A stretch of DNA of 64,000 nt, from NCBI RefSeq assembly GCF_021869535.1, contig NW_026262581.1, forward strand, positions 77,901,955-77,965,954, given 5' to 3'. A program made the position numbers and the translations under genes. Below are positions 55,195 through 64,000 of this stretch, piece by piece (positions within the stretch are counted from its first letter, which is position 1; each line of letters opens with the position of its first letter). The notes beneath the pieces were generated by a model. The model saw only the letters and a list, made by a program, of their open reading frames with translations. It made no database searches and was not told the DNA's origin. Source of the stretch: Mytilus californianus. Lineage: Eukaryota > Mollusca > Bivalvia > Mytilida > Mytilidae.

Positions 55195-55470
55195 CTATTT
55201 CATATTTTGAAACGACGAAGATAGTAATCAACTATGTCGTAATTGCACGGTCAGTGGCAGATTCAGGGGGAGGTGTGTGGCGTAGAGGGCGTAACTCTTT
55301 GATTAGAAAATATAACTTCTTTTAGCATTACATCGTTAATTTTTTTCACTTAGCTTCGCTCTGTGGTATATCATCCATTTAAATGCCCACTTGGATCCGC
55401 CCCTAAAGATATGAGTATATTTGAACTGTCTTGAATATCTGAGGTAGTTAAAGCTCACCTTAGCTGTGAG
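55195..55470. repeat. Diverged copy of 51655-51800 with a MITE inside
   Basis: AATCAACTATGTCGTAATTG before and TTTGAACTGTCTTGAATATC after the MITE match TGATCAACTATGTCGTAATTG and TTCGAACTGTGTAGTATATC in the other copy. Confidence 0.55.
55253..55404. mobile_element. 152-bp MITE with AGTGGCAGATTCAGG / GGATCCGCCCCT ends
   Basis: Imperfect inverted ends of about 15 bp. It separates two halves of a segment that is continuous at 51655-51800. The end type GGCGGATCC is one I know from many animal MITEs. No target duplication is clear. Confidence 0.6.
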
Positions 55471-57540
55471 TTATCAAGATTATACCTAAGTGAATACAAC
55501 AACGCTATTACAACTGGTCACATTAAAAAAAAACAATTAATAAAAAGAGAGGTTAATAAATGAGACACCAGTATTAACACGTTATTGACAGTGTATCAAA
55601 TTAAAAGGAATCAGTATAAAATATCGATAATGTCCTTTTTGACATTACTTAGTATATGAATTTTTTTCTGTGAATTTTAAAACGCCATTGGTTAGGGACA
55701 ACAATAAGGTTGTATATCATATTTCATTCGAGTACCGCACCCTTTTTGGAGATAATTCTGCTCACAAATAAATAGACAAGAAAAAAAATATCACAATAAA
55801 AATCATCTTCACTTGCGAGCTTTTATTATTTTTTTTATCAATATGATTGTTATTGCTATAATTTTAGATGAAGGTATTTCACACTTAAAAAATCTTATAC
55901 ATTTTATCTTGCAAGTTTTCACTAGACTAGTGCAAGTTTTCTCAGTGCTTCAACTATAATTGATTAAGTGGTCATTTATTATCATTAGTTTGTTCAAAGT
56001 CAGTTGTTTATATTTAGCATAATTGCAAATTGAATTTGCAACACATACATTACCTCTTGACTGTTGATTGGTTAATGTCCAGTGGCAAATATTTCATGCA
56101 TATTTAGATCAAACATTCAGATTGCAGTTAGTTAGTTTTGTACAGTTAAATTCATTGTTTACAAAGTAAACTCTTTTGTAATAATATACTGCAGTGATGC
56201 CTAAATATCTTAATAATGTATCAGGGTATTGCACAGAGGGCTTCTTGCAGGAGTGGTTTCTGGGCCTTTAGGGAGTCCCTGTTCTATTTTTACAACAAAA
56301 CAAAAGGAAGATGGATCCTTAATAATATCGATTGGGTTTATACTTAAACAATGTGCGATTAATTTACAAATCAATATTTCATAACGGTGGACACGATTGA
56401 ACGTTCATAAAAGGGAGACGTTTTGGCTTCATATGAAACGTTTGGGAGATTGGCCACGTTTGGGCGTTCATAAAAAGGACACGTTTTTGGTGTTCATTAA
56501 CGTCTGACATATGGACACGTATGGGGGATGGATATGTTTCTGAGTATTACATACATATTACTCCTTACTTGGGAGCACTCAATGTGCACTTTAAAAATAC
56601 ATGTAATTTATTCATAATATGAAGGGGAAAAGCAATACAAAAAATATATTCAACCAAATATATGTATTTTAACCAAAACATCTTCATGACATGTTTTTTT
56701 TCAAGTATTTAACAGGTTTGTTAAGATCATATTTTCAAGATGTTTCTTCATGCAGACTTATAGTTTAAATATGGATGATGATGTTGTATTGACAAAGCTG
56801 CATGAACGTATTAGGGTGCAATGGGCTATTCCAGAAATAGTTGCCCCCATTTCCTTATGGAAGATGCTGGAATTCCAGACATTTTTTTTTAATTCTCAAA
56901 CCCTATGGAAGATGCTGGATTTCCAGAATTTTTTTGTTTTTTGTCAAAATTTGGTTAGACAAATAGGTGGAAATCCTGTAATATTTGCAAAATATGTAAA
57001 ACAAAGATCCAAAATTTGAAATGGTATGGAAAGTTCTGACACGTGTTCTGTTTGGTCCTCGTTTGTTAACTAATAATAATGTCACGTGATTATTCAATGA
57101 TGTCAGATTCTCTATTATTCTAGAACATCGTCCGCCATCTTTAGTCATCATAAGCCATTTATCTTGTATAAAACTGAACAAAAGCCATGACATCAAAAGA
57201 TATGTGCACGGTCAACATTCAATACAAAGATAGTGCAAATACAGATAATTCAGAAATTATGTTGGTATGAAAAATCAGAGAATGAAAATGTCAGTGACCC
57301 AAATCGTGAAGGTTCACATTTTTGTCCATTGTTTACATTTCCAAGAAATGGGATTGTGAAGGTCGACGGAGCCCAAATACAAAAATAATCAATTGTAAAT
57401 AAAAGAACATAGTTCCAATGTCCCTCGTGTTGCACATATATTATCTATTCAAGGTACAAGGGCAATAACTAAAAAACACTTTAAATATCTTAAAGAAATG
57501 AAGGCTTCAGAGGAAATGCAATGCAATTTCCATTTTAATT
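55471..57540. other. No gene assigned; several short repeats
   Basis: SINE tail at 56055-56105 (AATGTCCAGTGGCAAAT). GGACACGTTTGGG-type strings recur at 56390-56535. A tandem TATGGAAGATGCTGGATTCCAGA pair lies at 56855-56930. A minus-strand GATGGCGGAC string near 57133 resembles a YY1-type start site, but no exon follows. Confidence 0.4.
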
Positions 57541-57542
57541 AA

Positions 57543-58360
57543 TATTTCCAAGGGCATAACTCGTTAAAAATATTGAATCTGCGCTTATCTTAGAAAGTGT
57601 TAAAGACATTGATGATATAAACCTATAAAATGAATTTCATAAAAATCCGGCAAGAATAATGTACACATGAGATCGCAAACAAAGCAATTTTCCATATAAT
57701 CAATATTTCCAAGGGGCATAACTCGTTAAAAAAAATTGATCGGCACTGATTTTCGAATTTGTCCAAGACATTGATGATATAAACCTATATTATAAATTTC
57801 ATAAAAATCTGACAAGAATTGTACACATGAGAGCACTAGCAAGGCAATTTTCAATATAATTATTATTTCCAAGGGGCATAACTCTTTTAAAAATAATTGA
57901 TCTGCACTGATTTTCGTACTCGTCAAAGACATTGCTGATATAAACCTATGATACAAGTTTCATAAAGTTCTGGCAAAACTTGTACCCATGAGAGACTAAC
58001 AAAGCAGTTTTCCATATAATTAATGTTTCAAAGGGGCATAACTCTTCTAAAACAAATTGATCGTCACTGATTTTCGAACTCGTCCAAGATATTGCTGATA
58101 AAAACCTATGATATAAGTTTCATAAAAATCTGGGAAGAATTGTACACATGAGAGCGCTAACGATGTAATTTTCCATATAATTAATGTTTCCAAGGGGCAT
58201 AACTCTTTAAAAAAAATTGATCGGCACTGATTTTCGAACTCGTCCAAGATATTGCTGATAAAAACCTATGATATAAGTTTCACAAAAATCTGGCAAGAAT
58301 TGTACACGTCAGAGCGCTAGCAAGACCAGACGGGCGTTGCGCGGGGGACAATAATGCTCA
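57543..58360 (+). repeat. Tandem array, five copies of a 160-bp core
   Basis: Cores with TTTCCAAGGGGCATAACTC begin near 57543, 57702, 57862, 58021 and 58182. Each includes CATTGATGATATAAACCTAT and GTACACATGAGAG. The array ends CTAGCAAGACCAGACGGGCG, a junction that I know to lead into GACGG microsatellites in related copies. Minus-strand frames at 57726 and 58047 are similar only because they lie in successive units. Confidence 0.75.
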
Positions 58361-58546
58361 CCGAAATTACTGAAAACAAAAAGGTTAAATTCTTAATTGA
58401 AGTCTGAGAAGATTGACATGTCTCATTCATGGATTTTTTTTATGGCGCGATAGATCCTTACTCAGTATGATCGCTTTACATAACAAAATTGTATGGAATT
58501 TCTGTGTTAATAAATATAAACATACATAAGCATGGCATACGTTTTT

Positions 58547-58595
58547 GTCTCGCTTGACGGAGTCAAAAAGCGAGACATAGGTATGCTGTTTCCGG

Positions 58596-58627
<32 letters not shown>

Positions 58628-59700
58628 GCGTCAACAATGTATTAGTAAGTGATTAGGTCTAGTTTGTGGTGAACCACAAGTTGTAGGTCAATCATATTTG
58701 GTATACAGTTGTATTAGCATTGGCTCATCTCATTTCTTTCCATGGAGATTATTTGGCCCTGCCCCCTCAGTCATGGTCTATTGACTTTGAAACTTTTGCT
58801 TATTTTACATGTATTAGTTTGTGATTAGGTCAGTTTATGGGGAACCATTAGTGGTAAGTCAATGATATTTAGTATACAGTTGTATTAGCATTGGCACATC
58901 TCATTTCCCTGGGGATTATTTGGCCCTGCCCCCTCAGTCATGGTCTATTGACTTTGAAACTTTTGCTTATTTTACATGTATTAGTTTGTGATTTGGTCAG
59001 TTTATGGGCAAACATTAGTGGTAGGTCAATGATATTTGGTATGCAGTTGTATAAGCATTGGCATATCTCATTTCCATGGAAATTATTTGGCTCAGCCCCC
59101 TTAGTCATGGTCTATTGACACTGAACATTTTGCTTAGTTAACATGTATTAGTTTGTGATTAGGTCAGTTATTGGGGAACCATTAGTTGTAGGCCAATGTT
59201 AATTGGTATTCAGTTGTATAAGCATTAGCACATCTCATTTCAATGGAGAATATTTGGCCCCATCCCCTCAGTCATGGCCTATTGACTTTGAAACTTTTGC
59301 TTAGTTTCCATGTATTAGTTTGTGATAAGATCAGTTTAAGATGAACTGCTAATGTTAAGTCAATGATATTTGGTATGCTAATTTATTGGCATTTGTAAGT
59401 ATCGTTTCCATGGAGATTATATAGCTCCACCCCTCTTCATGGTTCATTGACTTTGAAACTTTTACATAGTTTACAAGTTAATGTTTGTGTTTAGGTTTGT
59501 TTAAAGGGAACAACTTATAATAAGTCAATGATATTTGGTATGCAGTTTTATTAGCATTGGCGCATCTCATTTACATGGAGATGGTGTAGCCATGTACCTC
59601 AGTCATGGTTCATTGACTTTGAATATTAGCCTAACTTGTTAAGTATTGCCATTTTAATTTCAACATTTGCATAATCAAAATTACAAAAAAGCGAGACATA
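58547..59700 (-). mobile_element. Tandem-core hairpin element, pearl/Helitron-like, six cores
   Basis: On the plus strand it opens with the hairpin GTCTCGCTTGAC/GTCAAAAAGCGAGAC (58547-58576), then a (GAC)n(GGC)n tract (58595-58631). Six cores of about 168 bp follow, starting near 58638, 58808, 58976, 59143, 59310 and 59473. It closes with AAAAAAGCGAGACATA (to 59700). Read on the minus strand, core then microsatellite then hairpin matches the order at 13.44-14.35 kb. Each core has ATTTGGTATRCAGTTGTAT and CAGTCATGGTCTATTGACT. The terminal hairpin fits a Helitron-type 3' end; no Rep/helicase is present. Confidence 0.65.
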
Positions 59701-61124
59701 TCTCTGTGATAACAGTTTATATATATATCTTTGTCAAGATTTTCTTCGTCAAGATTAATATATTACCTTAACAGTGTACTTCACTTAGGAATTACATTTG
59801 AGCGGAGGGATTTTTTTATATGAATTTTTTAGATCGTCACAGTAGTGTAACCAATTAGCGGAATTTTAAAATCTATTTTTGAGGCAGAGTTTGCATATTT
59901 TCGCAGACTAAAATGGAAATTATAGAAAAATAGAATGCTTTTGTTAGTTATAAAACAGGGAATAATTGAACTCTTTTAGTAAAAGAAGGATTGGATCGGG
60001 GTTATGTGTATGCAGATGATTTGTATCTTCCGACCCAAATGGTCCAACACATTAATTTTTATATATAGTATAGGAATAAAAATGCGCGTAGAATTTAAAA
60101 CACAAAAGAGAGCTTTTTCCGGGATTCCCGTTCAATAGATGAATAGCGATTGTCTAGCGATCGAAAATTCAAACGATTCATCTATGTTTGCTTTATGAAA
60201 CGCATGTCAACGTTATCGCAATGTAGTCGATCGTTACAATGTAGTTGCACGCTTAAATTCTACGTTTATCGTTGATAGCAATAATTATATATTTGAAACT
60301 TAACAGTTACCCGTTTCAATTCAAAAAACATACTACTGCAAGTCATCATATTGTAATTTGATCACACCATTATACAATCTGTCTGTGTAGTTTTCCTTTT
60401 TCAACAGAATATCGTACTGTTATTCTTAAAATTCAAATCGTCATTTTTCTGAAATTTCAACTTTGCATTTTTTGGTTTTCAAGTATCATCACATCGTTTT
60501 AATGTAGCCTTTTTCTGTACTCTTTCAATGCAGTGCCACAATATGATTTTATCTGTACATAACGATATTTCAATCTATTAACAGTAATGTCATACCGATC
60601 ATTTTGCTGCCTCATATGAACATCATGTACTTTCAACTTTACATACATGTAGTTTCAAGTCAATTTGAAATCACTGTGTGGTAAGCCTTTCGTGGCATTA
60701 TAAAGATGTATCATCGTACTATCGTACCTTTACATATCATGTAATTGCAGTTTTTCAACGTGGCTAATTTTAAGTCAACACACTATGGTAAGCATACCGT
60801 GACATTATAATGATCTAACATCGTTTTATACAAACTGAATATTGGATATTTATTAATTATTCGATTTTTAAATACCTCAAACAACACAACAAATATTCTA
60901 GACTGAAATTCAGGAGACAAACCATACCAGTTGTATATTTTTTTAATTAAGAACAGTGAAGACTAAACAGACAAGCAGGGAAGGATAACCAAACCGGAAG
61001 CGGAGTGAAACAAGGTGTGTCAACGGGGTGAGCATCTCATCCATACATTACTGATCATTCGATTGCAAAGTCATATTCATTAGCAAGTGCCAAATATAGG
61101 AACATGGCCAACCCAGTTATAATG
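59701..61124. other. No gene recognised
   Basis: AT-rich. A weak pair of similar segments (AGTCAATTTGAAATCACTG..GTGGCATTATAAAGAT near 60657, AGTCAACACACTATGG..GTGACATTATAATGAT near 60773) suggests an old duplication. Confidence 0.45.
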
Positions 61125-61245
61125 TGATTGATTGATTGCTTATGGTGATTCACGCCATTTTAGCGCTCTTTGCTTTGTCCTGGCCGCCAGTGTTTATTGG
61201 TGAAGGAAGCCGGAGTGCCTGGGGAGAAAACACAATCCTGATAGA
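61125..61245 (-). repeat. SINE fragment (same family as 43353-43608)
   Basis: TTGATTGATTGCTTATGG, CACGCCATTTTAGCGCTC and TGGCCGCCAGTGTTTATTGG correspond to the tail and middle of that SINE. The tRNA head is absent. Confidence 0.65.
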
Positions 61246-61261
61246 ATGCGTTTCAAAAATT

Positions 61262-61690
61262 TCAAAAAAAAACATAAACAACCGTACTGCCTTCAACAGT
61301 GAAAAATACCCATACCGTATAGTCGGCTGTAAAAGGCCCGGACATAAAAAATATGAAACAAATCAATTGAGGAAACTAACGGCCTAATTTATAACAAAAC
61401 AATTTACGAAAAACAAATATGACAGACATGAACCAACGACAACTACTGAACTACAGGCTTCTGACTTGGGACAGGCACATAAAGAATGTGGCGGGATTAA
61501 ACATGTTAGTGAGCGCTCAACCCTCCCCTTAACCTAGGTCAGTGGTGTAACAGCAAAAAAATAAGAACAAACTATAAAAATCAATTGAAAAAGGCTTAAC
61601 TCATCAGATCGATACACAGAAACACATCAAACAAAAACACAGACAGGGCGTGGCAGGGTATATATCCATCCCTCATCCCTAACAACATGT
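61262..61690 (+). repeat. Family 1 copy
   Basis: CCGTATAGTCGGCTGTAAAAGG, GACTTGGGACAGGCACATA and GTGGCGGGATTAAACATG landmarks, joined directly to the SINE fragment. Confidence 0.75.
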
Positions 61691-61749
61691 TGTATGTTTA
61701 AATGCATTTACTTGTTGGTGCAAAATAATGCTTATGGTTATCATGTTTT

Positions 61750-63420
61750 CTTTCTTTATGCACTGATTGCAGTACCTTATCAATAATGAATGAGTCAGTT
61801 GGTCAGACCAATAATTAATTTTGTGTGTGAAAACTATTGCTGATAATATGTTGAGCTAGAACTTGATGATTGTTTTTCAAATGTGCTATAAATAATTTGA
61901 GATTCTACTAACTGAGAGTTCAAATATAATGCCATAATCTCCAGCAAAACTCTTACAGTGGGCAAGTGCTCTTCTGTACGTTTTTTTTGGTGAAAACTCA
62001 GATAAAATGTTGTTGAAAATTTCGTTTAATTGTTTCTGCAGCTGGGCAAATCTTGCAAGTTGGGAACTGGTGTAGGAAAAATGTCTGCTCATGATGCTAA
62101 CTGGTGAAATTTCATTACCTGTTGACGAGAAAATGCATCTGCTAAAATTAAATACATTTTTTGATCCATATATATGTACATATATTTGGCTTTAAAGTTG
62201 ACATTATTTTCAGGCAGTGTAGGTCGAGTCTCCTTATCAGAAACATAATCAACGCATCTTTTGATGTTTGTTTGTTAAATAAATTTCAACTGCCAACACT
62301 ATTGGATAAAGCTTCAAAAATGCAATATTTTGTGTTTGCTATTCTGGTCTCCATTTGCCTGAAACCCAATGTGAATAAAACATAGCACATTTACCATATG
62401 TATCCGATGCATCTGTGAACAAATGTAACTGATCAGACTTTAACCAACGGTCTAATAAAATTAATAACTTCCCGTGAACATTTTGTATTCAAAAATTTAA
62501 GCTATGTATTCAGATCTTGCCTGACCGTAATCCGGATTCTATGAAAGGACTATTTGACCCCAATTGTTGAATCTATTAGTCTTATTATAACAACCGCACA
62601 AGCAAAGATGAGTGTACCAATGACAGACTGAAGATCCCTCAATGTATTTTTTCTTCTTTTTGTAATACTATGTTTATAAGATCATGACACTTAGCAAGCT
62701 ACTTCCATCAACATAGCGTCGATTTCATAACCAACAAAACTCATGACCCGTGATGACTGGAATGTCTTTTCTTTTGACATTTGTATACCCATATCATTGC
62801 AAACCGCAAGAAAACTATCCATTTTTTTCTTGCAGCCGTCTTCTGTTTTTTTCAACTATCATGAAGTCATCTAAATTATGTACGATATTTGGAATCAAAA
62901 TTTTATTTTTGGCAAGTGCTGTGTACCATTTGTAAAATTTAATCGTAATAATACTTCCCATCCCTCATGAAACCAAAAAGATTATACTATGATTTTTTTT
63001 CTATTCAAAATTCTAAATGCACTGGTTATGTATAAGTTTTTGAGCAGAATCTTTTTCTTCCGACAATCTTTATCAATTTGAATCTTGAATTGAAGCATAC
63101 TGTGCACTACATTTCTCTTGTGGTATACTGTCATTGATTGATGACCCTTAAGGAAAAAACCAAATGACGGATCATTCTATATTTTCCTCTCCTCTTTTAT
63201 TGATAATTCTGGGTTGTAGCCCCTAACAAGTTGGGATTTATATTTAATGTCATTGTTATCGAGGATCGAGTGGAAATCAGTGTATCTTCCTGCCCATACG
63301 CGTGTACCTTAAAAAAGCCCCGATGAAATATATTTAATCCTTTTCTTTTCTCAGGTTCTACTGTCCGTTACTGGCTTTTTTATTCACACATTGTAGACGT
63401 TGATGTCTTGTATGATTAAA
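61750..63420 (-). pseudogene. DIRS-type retroelement remnant: RT, RNase H, tyrosine recombinase N-terminus
   Basis: Read on the minus strand, in order. About 63200-62940 gives RT fragments with LYITSAFRILN, where motif A normally has a catalytic Asp. 62880-62700 gives HNLDDFMIVEKNRRRLQEK, the LDD catalytic box (LDD at 62874-62866), then GIQMSKEKTFQSS. 62430-62330 gives LFTDASDTYGKC and HWVSGKW, an RNase H motif. 62060-61890 gives ARFAQLQKQLNEIF then KKTYRRALAHCKSF, resembling the N-terminal part of a tyrosine recombinase. RT-RH-YR order is the hallmark of DIRS-like elements. Stops and shifts between blocks show it is dead. The 3' boundary is unclear, and the 5' part may extend above 63420. 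Confidence 0.6.
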
Positions 63421-64000
63421 TATCCATTGATAATGCTATCCATCATTTGTTGTTGAATTTTCATTCCCTCTTTAATGGTATGTGAATAAGTGAGCTAGCT
63501 TTGTGCTAAGATGTTTATGCCGAATTTGATATAAGATAAGATAGTTTATCTTACATGTATTGAATATAGTTTTTAACTTTTCAGCAAACCAGCTGATGAT
63601 ACCTTTGGGGAGGAAACCCCTAAACATGTTTCTACTCAGTGTTATGAAAGCTTTTATATGACACTGGTAGAATCTAATTATCTCCATTATTTCAAACGAA
63701 AATACACAAAAACCAAATATTTTTGAATCAGTTTAAAAAATAGTTTTTGCTAGTATACATGTAAATGTTCATTAAAACCTTAATTATTAACATGTGAGGT
63801 GGAAAGACCTTCAATTGCTCTCTTGTTAATCATTTGTACATATTTGATTATATAGGATAATGCTTCATAAAGTAAATCTGAATTTATCTTATAATAGCTT
63901 AATTTTATTTCAACCTAATACCAAATCAAAGGATCCATGCAAAGTATTTTCGATAAAACCTCACATTCTAAATAAATTATATTCATTCGGTTTAATGTGC
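63421..64000. other. No gene recognised
   Basis: AT-rich. A GATAAGATAGTTTATC hairpin near 63535-63552 recalls the GATAA insert at 19672. Confidence 0.45.

Noticed and set aside
57120-57145. Minus-strand AAGATGGCGGAC as a gene start
   Set aside because: The frame closes after seven codons and no donor is convincing. At most a YY1-type motif.
57726-58247. Two similar minus-strand frames (57726-57956, 58047-58247) as a gene family
   Set aside because: They are successive 160-bp tandem units, and the similarity is from the DNA repeat.

Overview
The window looks like AT-rich, intron-containing nuclear DNA of a marine bivalve, most likely a mussel (Mytilidae). The evidence is the very high load of interspersed repeats that I recognise from memory as mussel or bivalve families. 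These include a family with the key string ATGAGACAACTCTCCA, tRNA-derived SINEs, Penelope-like reverse transcriptase (RT) fragments, hammerhead-like cores and tandem-core elements with hairpin ends. No open frame exceeds about 130 codons and none is an intact gene. No rRNA, functional tRNA, CRISPR array or bacterial operon was seen.

Layout. 0.5-1.9 kb is a tandem array whose full units carry a hammerhead-ribozyme-like core. 3.8-13.1 kb is a large element with terminal inverted repeats (TIRs) of about 725 bp and a 6-bp target duplication (LTIR-A); a second 2.4-kb TIR element (D) is nested in its left arm. 13.4-16.5 kb holds a tandem-core hairpin element, a hairpin-type repeat and a near-perfect palindrome. 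16.6-21.9 kb is a second long-TIR element (LTIR-B), also with a 6-bp target duplication and a nested repeat. At 22.1-22.3 kb (minus strand) is the best host-gene signal: a single exon with start codon, acceptor and donor whose 36 residues read like the start of a myosin motor domain. 27.4-29.5 kb is a third long-TIR element (LTIR-C), inserted at a TA inside a SINE and containing a short spliced-looking transcription unit.

31.5-46 kb is built from diverged copies of one local duplication (D1-D4), each altered by datable insertions or deletions. Mixed into it are repeats, an RT pseudogene split by a hAT-like element, and tandem tRNA-like SINEs. 47-55 kb has a good hammerhead-like motif, a Penelope-like RT pseudogene, and MITEs, one of them split by another repeat. 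57.5-59.7 kb holds two tandem-core arrays. 61.75-63.4 kb (minus strand) is a decayed RT-RNase H-tyrosine recombinase element of DIRS type.

The most promising material is the set of long-TIR elements. A and B share TATGG...CCATA ends and 6-bp target duplications, yet their subterminal repeats and interiors are unrelated. All three carry tandem subrepeats in their arms. In several cases an intact second copy or the other arm serves as a built-in empty site, so the order of insertions can be read directly. Boundaries without a target duplication are approximate. Family names rest on memory, and no search was run.
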